From assembly GCF_019656655.1 (NCBI RefSeq), contig NZ_BPMV01000001.1, forward strand, positions 1,612,001-1,676,000: DNA of 64,000 nucleotides, written 5' to 3'. Shown here one piece after another: positions 1 through 7,593 of the stretch. The notes under the pieces are model-generated. The model was not told the origin of the DNA and did not search any database. It worked only from the letters and a program-made list of their open reading frames with translations. The stretch is from Tsukamurella sp. TY48 (GTDB taxonomy: Bacteria; Actinomycetota; Actinomycetes; Mycobacteriales; Mycobacteriaceae). The translations under genes were made by a program, and so were the position numbers. The first letter of the stretch is position 1. Each line of letters begins with the position of its first letter.

Positions 1-423
1 ACCGAGCACCGTTCCGGCCCGGAGCAGATCGGCGGTGTGGTGCTCGTCGTCGACCTGCAGGCGCAGCTGCGTGCCGTCGTCCCAGCCGGCGACCGCCGCG
101 ATCACCTCGCCGAACCAGGTGGCCAGCGAATCGGCGTTGACACCCACGTCCAGCCGGGCGGCTCCACTGCCGCCGGCGAGCCGGCCGAGCGCGTCGGCCT
201 CCAGGGTGGCGACGCCGCGTGCCAACCCGAGCAGGATGCTGCCCTGATCGGTGGGCAGGCACGGCCCCTCCCGCGTGACGACCACGTGCCCCACCTGCTG
301 TTCCAGCGCGCGGATGCGCTGGCTGACCGCGGATTGCGTGATCCGCAGCCGGGACGCGGCGGCGCCGAAGCTCTGTTCCTCGACCACGGCGACGAGCGTC
401 GCCAGGTGCTGCCCGTTCAGCAT
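1..423 (-). CDS. lysG: LysR-family regulator, LysG/ArgP-like (C-terminus cut by window edge)
   Basis: The first 141 codons of a LysR-type transcriptional regulator are visible, running off the left end of the window. An N-terminal winged helix-turn-helix is clear: residues about 15-45 include SFGAAASRLRITQSAVSQRI followed by a conserved RALEQQVG linker helix. The gene is divergent from a LysE-type amino acid exporter only 71 bases away. This is the classical lysG-lysE (argP-argO) arrangement, in which the regulator senses lysine or arginine and activates the exporter. The effector-binding domain is mostly outside the window, so the LysG assignment rests on context. The ATG at 423 is the only convincing start. 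Confidence 0.85.
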   Translation of the reverse strand, partial: MLNGQHLATLVAVVEEQSFGAAASRLRITQSAVSQRIRALEQQVGHVVVTREGPCLPTDQGSILLGLARGVATLEADALGRLAGGSGAARLDVGVNADSLATWFGEVIAAVAGWDDGTQLRLQVDDEHHTADLLRAGTVLG

Positions 424-494
424 GAAGTGATTCTAATGGGTCAGCAGTATCAAGCATTGGAACTTATCCCGGCGCCGGGCCTAGCGTCGGTGCC
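424..494. promoter_or_regulatory. Divergent promoter region between lysG-like and lysE-like genes
   Basis: This 71-base spacer is clearly more AT-rich than its surroundings in its first half (around 424-465). It must carry both promoters and, by analogy with lysG-lysE pairs, the LysR operator. No -35/-10 pair stands out enough to mark precisely. Confidence 0.5.
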
Positions 495-1106
495 ATGACC
501 TCCGCACTCCTCGCCGGCCTCGGCCTCGGCCTGTCGCTGATCGTGGCGATCGGCGCACAGAACGCGTACATCCTCCAGGTGGCGGCGCGCGGACGGGGCA
601 CCGCGGCGGTGGTGGCCGTCTGCATCGCCTCCGATGTCCTGCTGATCTGCGCCGGGGTCGCCGGCCTGGGCGCCGCAGTATCGGGCCGCCCCACCCTGCT
701 GACCGTGGTCACGTGGGCGGGCGTGGTGGTGCTGATCGGCTACGGCCTTCGCTCGCTCTGGTCCGCGCGGCACACCGCCGGGCTCACCGCGGGCGGGCGG
801 AGCGCGGCCTCGGTGGCCGCGGCGGTGACCGCCGCGCTGGCACTGACCTGGCTCAACCCGCACGTATACCTGGACACCGTGCTGCTCTTGGGATCGGCGT
901 CCACGCGCTACGGCCCGGATCGCTGGTGGTTCGCCGCCGGTGCCGTGGTCGCCAGCATCGGCTGGTTCTGCCTGCTCGGCTTCGGTGCGCAGCGCCTGTC
1001 CGGCACACTCGGTCGGCCCGCAGTCTGGCGCGCACTGAACCTGGGCATCGGCATCCTCCTCCTGGTGCTCGCACTGCGGCTGGCGACGATGCCGCTCGGC
1101 GGCTGA
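495..1106 (+). CDS. lysE: LysE/ArgO-type basic amino acid exporter
   Basis: A 203-residue integral membrane protein of the LysE/RhtB superfamily, expected to export L-lysine and/or L-arginine through the cytoplasmic membrane. The family signatures are present: GAQNAYILQ near residue 20 and TWLNPHVYLDT near residue 120, the hallmark of the LysE/ArgO branch. About six hydrophobic segments fit the family's topology, and the length matches (LysE about 200-235 residues). It lies divergent from the LysR-type gene, which probably activates it when basic amino acids accumulate. Lysine versus arginine specificity cannot be read from the sequence. Confidence 0.9.
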   Translation: MTSALLAGLGLGLSLIVAIGAQNAYILQVAARGRGTAAVVAVCIASDVLLICAGVAGLGAAVSGRPTLLTVVTWAGVVVLIGYGLRSLWSARHTAGLTAGGRSAASVAAAVTAALALTWLNPHVYLDTVLLLGSASTRYGPDRWWFAAGAVVASIGWFCLLGFGAQRLSGTLGRPAVWRALNLGIGILLLVLALRLATMPLGG

Positions 1107-1152
1107 CCGGCCCCGACTGCGGCGACGCCCCGCCGGACGTACCGTGGTGGCC

Positions 1153-1803
1153 ATGGCACGGATCGCGATCATCGGCGGACACGGCAAAGTGGCACTTCTC
1201 CTTGCGGAAGTGCTGAGTTCACGCGGAGACGAGGTGACCTCGTGGATCCGCAACCCTCAGCACGCGGCCGATGTGACCGCCACCGGCGCGACGCCACTGG
1301 TGCTCGACGTCGAGAACGCCTCCCGCGACGAGATCGCGACGGCACTGCAGGGCAACGACGCGGTGGTCTTCTCCGCCGGGGCCGGCGGCGGGAATCCCGA
1401 TCGCACCTACGCCGTGGACCGGGATGCCGCGATCCGCTCGGTGCAGGCCGCCGAACAGGCCGGGGTGCGCCGCTACATCATGGTCTCCTACCTCGGGGCG
1501 GCCCCGGATCACGGTGTCCCCGAATCGGACCCGTTCTTCCACTACGCCGAGGCCAAGGCCGCCGCCGATGTCGCGGTGCGCGCCTCCGATCTGGACTGGA
1601 CGGTGCTGATGCCCGGCCGGCTCACCGCGGACGAGGCCTCGGGGCGGGTCGATCCGGCCGCGGTGCGCTCGGCCGACAATCCCGGCACCTCCCGCGCGAA
1701 CGTCGCCCTGGTGGCGGCGGACGCCCTGGACCGTCCGGACACCGTCGGCCGGGACCTGCCGTTCACGGACGGCACCGTGACGATCGACGAAGCCTGGCGG
1801 TAG
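1153..1803 (+). CDS. NAD(P)-binding protein, atypical SDR / NmrA-like
   Basis: A 216-residue Rossmann-fold protein starting at ATG 1153; an in-frame GTG at 1144 is an alternative start. The N-terminus ARIAIIGGHGKVALLLAEVL carries the GGxGxV dinucleotide-binding loop of the NAD(P)H-binding atypical short-chain dehydrogenases related to YwnB/NmrA. A downstream YIMVSYLGA segment and a DWTVLMPGRLT segment are typical of this group. It lacks the classical SDR YxxxK placed as in FabG-type enzymes, so it may be a nucleotide-sensing protein or a reductase of unknown substrate. It lies 46 bases after lysE and ends at a strong hairpin. The fold is secure; the function is not. Confidence 0.75.
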   Translation: MARIAIIGGHGKVALLLAEVLSSRGDEVTSWIRNPQHAADVTATGATPLVLDVENASRDEIATALQGNDAVVFSAGAGGGNPDRTYAVDRDAAIRSVQAAEQAGVRRYIMVSYLGAAPDHGVPESDPFFHYAEAKAAADVAVRASDLDWTVLMPGRLTADEASGRVDPAAVRSADNPGTSRANVALVAADALDRPDTVGRDLPFTDGTVTIDEAWR

Positions 1804-1815
1804 GCCACCACGACG

Positions 1816-1852
1816 AAGGGCCCGGCACCGTCGTGCGACGGTCCGGGCCCTT
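1816..1852. terminator. Bidirectional hairpin terminator between convergent genes
   Basis: AAGGGCCCGG (1816-1825) pairs perfectly with CCGGGCCCTT (1843-1852), and the interior ACCGTCG/CGACGGT arms extend the stem almost without a loop. It lies between the ends of the NAD(P)-binding gene and pntB, which converge. There is no T-run, as is common in high-GC actinobacteria. Confidence 0.75.
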
Positions 1853-1862
1853 GTCGGCGTGA

Positions 1863-3284
1863 TCAGTTGATCGCGGCCAGGATGTCCTGCACGCGGTCCT
1901 TGGCGTCGCCGAACAGCATCGCCGAGTTGGTGCGGAAGAACAGCGGGTTCTGCACGCCGGCGTAGCCGGAGGCCATCGACCGCTTGAAGACGATCACGTT
2001 CTCGGCCTCCCACACCGTGAGCACCGGCATGCCCGCGATCGGGCTGGTCGGATCCTCGGCCGCGGCCGGGTTCACGGTGTCGTTGGCGCCGATCACCAGC
2101 ACCACGTCGGTATCGGCGAAATCGTCGTTGATCTCGTCCATCTCGAGGACGATGTCGTACGGCACCTTCGCCTCGGCCAGCAGCACGTTCATGTGCCCGG
2201 GCAGGCGGCCGGCCACGGGGTGGATGCCGAAGCGCACGTTCACGCCGCGCTTGCGCAGCTCGCGGGTCAGCTCGGCAACGCCGTACTGGGCCTGCGCCAC
2301 GGCCATGCCGTAGCCGGGCGTGATCACCACGGTCTTGGCGTTCTTGAGCAGTTCGGCCACGCTGTCGGCGTTGGTCTCGGTGTGCTCGCCGTAATCCTGA
2401 TCCTCGGTGGGCGCGGCCTCGATGCCGAAACCGCCTGCGATCACGGAGATGAACGAGCGGTTCATCGCCTTGCACATGATGTACGAGAGGTACGCACCGG
2501 ACGAGCCGACGAGCGCGCCGGTCACGATCAGCAGATCGTTGCTGAGCAGGAAGCCCGCCGCGGCGGCGGCCCAGCCCGAGTAGCTGTTGAGCATGGACAC
2601 CACGACCGGCATGTCGCCGCCGCCGATGGAGGCCACGAGGTGCCATCCCAGCAGCAGTGCGATCACCGTGACGGCGATCAGCAGCCACAGCTGCTGGTCC
2701 ACCACGAACCACACGGTGAACACCGCGAACAGCACCAGGGCGCCGATGTTGATGTAGTTCTTGCCCGGCAGCACCAGCGGTGCCGACTTCATCTTCGCGG
2801 ACAGCTTGAGGTACGCGACGATCGAACCGGTGAAGGTGACGGCGCCGATGAACACACCGATGAAGACCTCGGCGTGGTGGATCTTGAGCAGGGCACCGGT
2901 GTAATGCGCGGCCTCTCCGGGGATCCAGCCGCGCTCGACCTCGAGGTACGAGGCCCAACCGACCAGCACGGCGGCGAGGCCGACGAAGCTGTGCAGCAGG
3001 GCGATCAGCTCGGGCATGCCCGTCATCTGCACGACCTTGGCCTTGTACAGGCCGATCGCGGCGCCGATCAGAGCGGTGACGAGCAGGATCACGGTGGCGG
3101 TGCCCGCCACCTCGCTCTTGTTGAGCGCCAGCGCCACGGTGGCGGCGATGGCGATCGTCATGCCGATCACGCCGTACAGCCAGCCGGTGCGCGCGCTCTC
3201 GTGCTTGGACAGGCCCGCGAGGCTCAGGATGAACAGCAGTGCCGCGACGAGATACGCGGCGGTCGCGATGGATTCGACCGTCAT
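1863..3284 (-). CDS. pntB: NAD(P) transhydrogenase subunit beta
   Basis: The 473-residue beta subunit of the proton-translocating nicotinamide nucleotide transhydrogenase. This membrane enzyme uses the proton-motive force to drive hydride transfer from NADH to NADP+. The N-terminal half holds about eight or nine membrane helices (domain II). The C-terminal part from about residue 300 is the soluble NADP(H)-binding domain [19 protein letters not shown] ([10 protein letters not shown] is diagnostic), the [18 protein letters not shown] segment, and [12 protein letters not shown]. The length matches PntB. It starts 4 bases after pntA ends, so the two are co-transcribed. Confidence 0.97.
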   Translation of the reverse strand: MTVESIATAAYLVAALLFILSLAGLSKHESARTGWLYGVIGMTIAIAATVALALNKSEVAGTATVILLVTALIGAAIGLYKAKVVQMTGMPELIALLHSFVGLAAVLVGWASYLEVERGWIPGEAAHYTGALLKIHHAEVFIGVFIGAVTFTGSIVAYLKLSAKMKSAPLVLPGKNYINIGALVLFAVFTVWFVVDQQLWLLIAVTVIALLLGWHLVASIGGGDMPVVVSMLNSYSGWAAAAAGFLLSNDLLIVTGALVGSSGAYLSYIMCKAMNRSFISVIAGGFGIEAAPTEDQDYGEHTETNADSVAELLKNAKTVVITPGYGMAVAQAQYGVAELTRELRKRGVNVRFGIHPVAGRLPGHMNVLLAEAKVPYDIVLEMDEINDDFADTDVVLVIGANDTVNPAAAEDPTSPIAGMPVLTVWEAENVIVFKRSMASGYAGVQNPLFFRTNSAMLFGDAKDRVQDILAAIN

Positions 3285-3288
3285 GTCG

Positions 3289-4815
3289 TCACGCCCCCTT
3301 CGAGAACATGGTCAGCATGCGCCGCGTCACCGCGAAGCCGCCGAAGACGTTGATGGAGGCGAGCAGGATCGCGACCCCGGCGAGGGCCTGGATCGCGGGA
3401 TTGTTCAGTCCCACCTGGATGATGGCGCCCACCACGATCACACCGGAGATGGCGTTGGTGACGCTCATCAGCGGGGTGTGCAGGGCGTGGTGCACCTTGC
3501 CGATCACGTAGTAGCCGATCACGATGGCCAGCACGAGCACGGTGAAGTGCCGCGGGATCGGATCGGGCGCGAAGGCGTTGACCACGAACAGCACCGCGAT
3601 GCCGAACAGCGTCAGGCCCACCTTGGTGGCGGCCGACATCGGCTGCTTCTCGGGCTTCGTCTCCGCCTCGGCGGCGGGTGCGGCCTGGGGCGCGGCCGAG
3701 ACCTTCACGGCCGGCGGGGGCCACAGGATCTCGTTGTCGCGGGTCACGGTGATGGAGCGCTGCACCGGGTCCTCGAAGTCGAGGACGAGCTCACCGTCCT
3801 TCTCCGGGGTGAGCAGCTTGAGCAGGTTCACCACGTTGGTGCCGTACAACTGCGAGGCCTGGGCGGCGAGCCGTCCGGCCAGATCGGTGTAGCCGAGGAT
3901 GGTGACACCGTTCGGCGTGACGATCGCCTGGTCCTTGACGGTGCCGGCGACGTTGCCGCCGTTGGCGGCCGCCATATCGACGATGACGCTGCCTGCCTTC
4001 ATCGAGGCCACCATCTCCTCGGTGATGATCCGCGGGGCCGGCCGGCCCGGGATCAGCGCCGTGGTGATGATGATGTCGACGTCCTTGCACTGCTCGGCGT
4101 AGAGCTGCGCCTCGCGGGCCTTGTAGTCGTCGTCCATCTCCTTGGCGTAGCCGGTCGCGGAGACCTCGGCCTGCTCATCGGCGACGGACAGGTACTCGCC
4201 GCCCAGCGACGCGACCTGGTCGGCCACCTCGGGACGCGGGTCGGTGGCGCGGACGATGGCGCCGAGCGAGCCGGCGGCGCCGATCGCCGCGAGGCCGGCG
4301 ACGCCGGCGCCCACCACGAGCACCTTGGCCGGCGGGACCTTGCCCGCGGCGGTCACCTGGCCGGTGAAGAACCGGCCGAAGACGTTCGCGGCCTCGACCA
4401 CAGCGCGATAGCCGGCGATGTTCGCCATCGACGAGAGCACGTCCATCGACTGCGCGCGCGAGATGCGCGGCACCGCGTCCATGGCCATCGCGGTGATGCC
4501 GCGGCCCTTGACGTCCTCGAGGAGGTCGGGGTTCAGGCCGGGGGCCAGGATCGCGATCAGGCTCGCGCCGGGCCGCACACCGTCGAGCTGGGTGGACGAC
4601 GGGGCGTTGACGCCGAGCACGACGTCGGCCGCACGCGCGTCCCCGATGGTGGCCCCGGATTCGACGTAGGCGTCGTCCGAGAACGAAGACGCCTCGCCCG
4701 CACCCGGATCGACGACCACGTCGTATCCCAGCTTGATCAGCTGGGCGACGGTCGTCGGGGTCGCGGCGGCCCGGGTCTCCCCCGGCTGCGCCTCTTTCAA
4801 CACTCCGATGATCAT
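3289..4815 (-). CDS. pntA: NAD(P) transhydrogenase subunit alpha, single-chain form
   Basis: A 508-residue alpha subunit with the NAD(H)-binding domain I (about 1-370) and the membrane helices of domain II (about 390-505) on one chain, as in Escherichia coli. Several mycobacteria split these into pntAa and pntAb. Motifs: [17 protein letters not shown] at the N-terminus, [20 protein letters not shown], and the NAD-binding loop [20 protein letters not shown] around residue 165. A low-complexity Ala/Pro/Glu linker (about 365-395) joins the domains. The start ATG overlaps the stop of a short upstream reading frame, which has the better ribosome-binding site. Confidence 0.96.
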   Translation of the reverse strand: MIIGVLKEAQPGETRAAATPTTVAQLIKLGYDVVVDPGAGEASSFSDDAYVESGATIGDARAADVVLGVNAPSSTQLDGVRPGASLIAILAPGLNPDLLEDVKGRGITAMAMDAVPRISRAQSMDVLSSMANIAGYRAVVEAANVFGRFFTGQVTAAGKVPPAKVLVVGAGVAGLAAIGAAGSLGAIVRATDPRPEVADQVASLGGEYLSVADEQAEVSATGYAKEMDDDYKAREAQLYAEQCKDVDIIITTALIPGRPAPRIITEEMVASMKAGSVIVDMAAANGGNVAGTVKDQAIVTPNGVTILGYTDLAGRLAAQASQLYGTNVVNLLKLLTPEKDGELVLDFEDPVQRSITVTRDNEILWPPPAVKVSAAPQAAPAAEAETKPEKQPMSAATKVGLTLFGIAVLFVVNAFAPDPIPRHFTVLVLAIVIGYYVIGKVHHALHTPLMSVTNAISGVIVVGAIIQVGLNNPAIQALAGVAILLASINVFGGFAVTRRMLTMFSKGA

Positions 4816-4841
4816 GCGCTCATCACCACACCGACATTCAT
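4812..4841 (-). CDS. Nine-codon leader peptide overlapping the pntA start
   Basis: Reading on the minus strand from ATG 4841, nine codons (MNVGVVMSA) end at a TGA that overlaps the ATG of pntA by four bases (ATGA). An AAGGAA Shine-Dalgarno sequence sits about seven bases before this ATG, whereas pntA's own ATG has no good ribosome-binding site. The likely role is to load ribosomes for translational coupling, or attenuation, of pntAB. Conservation in relatives would be needed to confirm that it is translated. Confidence 0.45.
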   Translation of the reverse strand: MNVGVVMSA

Positions 4842-5068
4842 GTTCGTTCCTTGGTCGTCCCTACCGGACCACACGGCCGCGGTCCGGAGTTCCGGCTCGC
4901 ACGACCTCACGCGTGCGCCAGCCCCCGCGACGGTGTGAACGGGGGTGGGTCCGCGTGGCGCCCGGGTTCGCCGGACATCGCGGTGGCTACGTGGGCCGCC
5001 CATTGCTCAGAACAGTGGGCTGACCATAGCACGGGGGAACTTACCCACCAGTAGGTTGGTGACCTGCG

Positions 5069-5560
5069 TCACTCCGGGCCGGCGGAGCCGGGATCCGGTG
5101 CGTCTCCGGGCAGTTCGGTGGCCATGTACCGATCGATGAGGGTCGCGAAGGCGCGTACGTCCTCGACGGGCCAGTCGGCCGTCCGTTCCGCGATCCGCCG
5201 CCGCCACTCGCGGTCGGTATCGGCGAGCACCTCCTGGGCGCGGTCGGTGAGCCGCAGCGACCGGGACCGGGGGCTGGCCGGGTCCGCATCGCGGCGGATC
5301 AGGCCCCGTCGTTCCAGACTCGCGAGCTGGCGGCTGGCCGTCGACTTGTCGATCGAGACGGCCTCGGCGAGATCGACCGCGCGCAGGCCCGGCGTCTCGT
5401 TCAGCACGAAGAGCAGCGTGAAATCGACGTACGAGACCTCCGAGTGCAGGAACCGGGCCTCGCTGCGAATGCGCTTGGCGAAGCCGACCATGCCTCGGAT
5501 GATGAGGTCGATGTCGTCGGGCGAGCGGGAGTCGCCTCCGCCGACCTCGCCCTCCGGCAT
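5069..5560 (-). CDS. MarR-family transcriptional regulator
   Basis: A 163-residue winged-helix regulator of the MarR family. The DNA-binding region spans about residues 50-115 (LRAVDLAEAVSIDKSTASRQL as recognition region, then LERRGLIRRDADPASPRSRS as wing). It starts at ATG 5560, sharing one base with the stop codon of the upstream dehydrogenase gene (TGATG), so the two are translationally coupled and the regulator probably responds to something tied to that enzyme. MarR proteins usually bind small aromatic or phenolic ligands. The ligand here is unknown. About 230 bases separate it from the pntA leader. Confidence 0.9.
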   Translation of the reverse strand: MPEGEVGGGDSRSPDDIDLIIRGMVGFAKRIRSEARFLHSEVSYVDFTLLFVLNETPGLRAVDLAEAVSIDKSTASRQLASLERRGLIRRDADPASPRSRSLRLTDRAQEVLADTDREWRRRIAERTADWPVEDVRAFATLIDRYMATELPGDAPDPGSAGPE

Positions 5561-6477
5561 CAGTAGCCCTTCGAGCGGTCGATCACGGCGAGCGGTTCCA
5601 TATCGTTCGCGAACCGCCGCACGTTGACCTCCACCCGCTCGAGCAGCGCGGGACGCAGGTGCTGCGGCGGGTTCGCGACGTGCGGCGTGATGATCGCGTT
5701 CGGGATCGACCACAGGGGGTGGTCCGCGGGCAGCGGTTCCGGATCGGTCACGTCCAGGCCGACGCCGCCGATGGCGCCCTTCTTCAGGGCCGCGACCAGG
5801 GCATCGGTGTCGATCAGCGCGCCACGCGCCACGTTGATCACCCAGGAGTGCGGTTTGAGCTGCGCCAGCACGTCCGCATTCACGAGCGACTTGGTCTCGG
5901 CGGTCGCGGGCGCGGCGAGCACCACGTGGTCCACCTGCGACCAGACCTCGTCGAGCCGGTCCGCGGTGACCACGACGGCGCCGGTCACATCGGTGCCGGA
6001 CCGGTTGACGGCGATCACGTTCACACCCAGGGCCCGCAGCTGCGGCGCGAGATCCCGGCCGATGCCGCCGGCGCCCACGATGGCCACCGTCGACCCGCCC
6101 AGCAGCCCCACGCGGGGCGCGGCGTTCTTCGGGTCCCACGTGGTCTCGCGGTGCCAGAGCCCGCGGACGCCCGCGAGCAGCAGGGTGAGCGCGTGCTCGG
6201 CGACGGTGGTGCTGTAGGCGCCCGCCGCGGAGGTGAAGGTGATGTCGGGATACTTCTGCAACAGGCCCGAATCCACGAAGTTCTCGATGCCGGCGAAGGG
6301 CAGCTGCACCCACCGGATCGAGGCGGGGATGTCGGTGGGGACCGAGGTGGAGTCGATCCACACCAGCCCCTCCGCGTTCCGCAGCGGGCCGGGCACGCCG
6401 CCTCCCCGGGTGATGGCGGCGTCGAACTCCGGATCGGGGTTCGGGCCTACAGCGATGACGGGTCCGTCCTGTGGCAT
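5560..6477 (-). CDS. D-isomer-specific 2-hydroxyacid dehydrogenase
   Basis: A 305-residue NAD(P)-dependent dehydrogenase that should interconvert a 2-keto acid and a D-2-hydroxy acid. The nucleotide-binding loop is TVAIVGAGGIGRDLAPQLRALG (about residues 140-160). The catalytic Arg lies in INVARGALID, the Glu in GLDVTDPEPLP, and the His in NAIITPHVANPP. The last replaces the usual SPH with TPH. The length is at the short end for the family. ATG 6477 was preferred over a TTG two codons earlier. It is coupled to the MarR gene downstream. The substrate cannot be inferred. Confidence 0.9.
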   Translation of the reverse strand: MPQDGPVIAVGPNPDPEFDAAITRGGGVPGPLRNAEGLVWIDSTSVPTDIPASIRWVQLPFAGIENFVDSGLLQKYPDITFTSAAGAYSTTVAEHALTLLLAGVRGLWHRETTWDPKNAAPRVGLLGGSTVAIVGAGGIGRDLAPQLRALGVNVIAVNRSGTDVTGAVVVTADRLDEVWSQVDHVVLAAPATAETKSLVNADVLAQLKPHSWVINVARGALIDTDALVAALKKGAIGGVGLDVTDPEPLPADHPLWSIPNAIITPHVANPPQHLRPALLERVEVNVRRFANDMEPLAVIDRSKGY

Positions 6478-6545
6478 GAGCAAAGCCTAGACAGCGGCGG
6501 TCCGCGCCGCTCCCGACCCCGGCGAAACGCTGTGAAAGATGGGGC

Positions 6546-6582
6546 TTGTGTTATCCAGTGAGTCTCAAGTTAAGATTGAGAC
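6546..6582 (+). promoter_or_regulatory. Leaderless promoter with a 21-bp inverted repeat
   Basis: TTGTGT (6546-6551) and TAAGAT (6571-6576) can serve as -35 and -10 for a transcript beginning at or next to the ATG at 6584. The -10 lies inside a perfect inverted repeat, GTCTCAA (6562-6568) / TTGAGAC (6576-6582) with a 7-base spacer, which looks like a repressor operator placed over the -10 and start site. Confidence 0.5.
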
Positions 6583-6583
6583 T

Positions 6584-7207
6584 ATGGCCACCCAGATCCT
6601 CGAGCACGCGCAGCCCCGCCTCGCGGCGCTCCGCCGTCGCTACGACGCGACGGCGGGCCGGCTGCGCACCAGCATCGACGCGGCCCGGCCCACCACCGGC
6701 TGGCGCGTACTGACCTCCGTCGTCTACTCGGGCGTGATCGCCGTCGTGATCGTCGGGGCGGCCGTCCTGCTGCTCGGCGTGAAGCCCTCGAATCCCGAGG
6801 TCACGAACGTCAACGCCGTCGAGGTGGGCGATTGCGTCTCGGTGGCGGACGGCACGGCGAACCGGGCCGGGTGCGAGGGCGGCGGGATGACCTTCTCCGT
6901 GGCCGAGAAGGTGGCCGCGAAGACCGCCTGCTCGCTGCCCAGCTACGCCCGGGTCGAGTCCGACGGCGCCACCCTGTGCGTGGTCCCCAACCTCACACTG
7001 GGGAACTGCTACCAGGTGCGGCCCGATCAGGCCGCCACCACCGACATCCGGCCCATCGCGTGCCCGACGGCCCTCGGTGGCGGCGCGGCGAACGTGGTCC
7101 GGGTGACCGAGCGCGCCTCCGGCGGCCCGCTGAACTGCCGCGGGTCCGCCGCCCTGAACTACCCGGCGCCGCAGCGCGTGAGCTACTGCATCACGCCCGC
7201 GTCCTGA
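6584..7207 (+). CDS. Membrane-anchored cysteine-rich extracytoplasmic protein
   Basis: A 207-residue protein of unknown function. An arginine-rich N-terminal segment (about 1-45) precedes one strongly hydrophobic helix (about 47-68, SGVIAVVIVGAAVLLLG), then an extracytoplasmic domain of about 135 residues. That domain contains eight cysteines in an even spread (VGDCVS, AGCEG, TACSL, TLCVV, GNCYQ, IACPT, LNCRG, SYCIT), enough for four disulfides. This looks like a small secreted or wall-facing fold, loosely like LppU-type proteins. ATG 6584 was chosen because the -10 element lies seven bases upstream, which implies a leaderless transcript. A strong hairpin follows the stop. Confidence 0.75.
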   Translation: MATQILEHAQPRLAALRRRYDATAGRLRTSIDAARPTTGWRVLTSVVYSGVIAVVIVGAAVLLLGVKPSNPEVTNVNAVEVGDCVSVADGTANRAGCEGGGMTFSVAEKVAAKTACSLPSYARVESDGATLCVVPNLTLGNCYQVRPDQAATTDIRPIACPTALGGGAANVVRVTERASGGPLNCRGSAALNYPAPQRVSYCITPAS

Positions 7208-7217
7208 ACGAGACGAC

Positions 7218-7249
7218 GAAGGGGCGGCCGGAACACCGGCCGCCCCTTC
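7218..7249. terminator. Perfect 14-bp hairpin terminator between convergent genes
   Basis: GAAGGGGCGGCCGG (7218-7231), a 4-base AACA loop, then CCGGCCGCCCCTTC (7236-7249). It is placed to end both the Cys-rich protein gene and ptsH. Confidence 0.85.
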
Positions 7250-7274
7250 GCTCGTCCGCGCGAGTCCGTACGGA

Positions 7275-7532
7275 CTACGCGTCGAGATCCTGCACGATGA
7301 GCGCGGAGATCGCATCGACCGTGGCCTGATCGTCCGACTCGACGGTGACCTCGACGCCCTGCTCCGCACCGAGCGTCATGATCATCAGCGCCGATCCGGC
7401 GTCCACCGGGTCGCCCCCGGCCACGGACAGGGTCACGTCGTGTCCGGATTCATTGACCGCGTTCGCGATCACGGCGGCCGGGCGCGCGTGCAGGCCGACG
7501 GCCGATCCGACGGTGACGGTGGTGCTGGGCAT
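7275..7532 (-). CDS. ptsH: Phosphocarrier protein HPr
   Basis: The 85-residue HPr of the phosphoenolpyruvate:sugar phosphotransferase system. It takes phosphate from Enzyme I on the histidine of VGLHARPAA (His about 15) and passes it to the EIIA domain of FruA. The Ser-46 region is SALMIMTLGA. Length and motifs are typical. It has a strong GAGGAG ribosome-binding site and lies 61 bases after fruA, as the last gene of the fruR-fruK-fruA-ptsH run. This suggests HPr is produced mainly for fructose uptake. Confidence 0.97.
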   Translation of the reverse strand: MPSTTVTVGSAVGLHARPAAVIANAVNESGHDVTLSVAGGDPVDAGSALMIMTLGAEQGVEVTVESDDQATVDAISALIVQDLDA

Positions 7533-7593
7533 GGAACTCTCCTCGTGGGTGGGTACGGCCGGCGGCGGGTCGCCTCCGGAGTCGGAACAAGTA

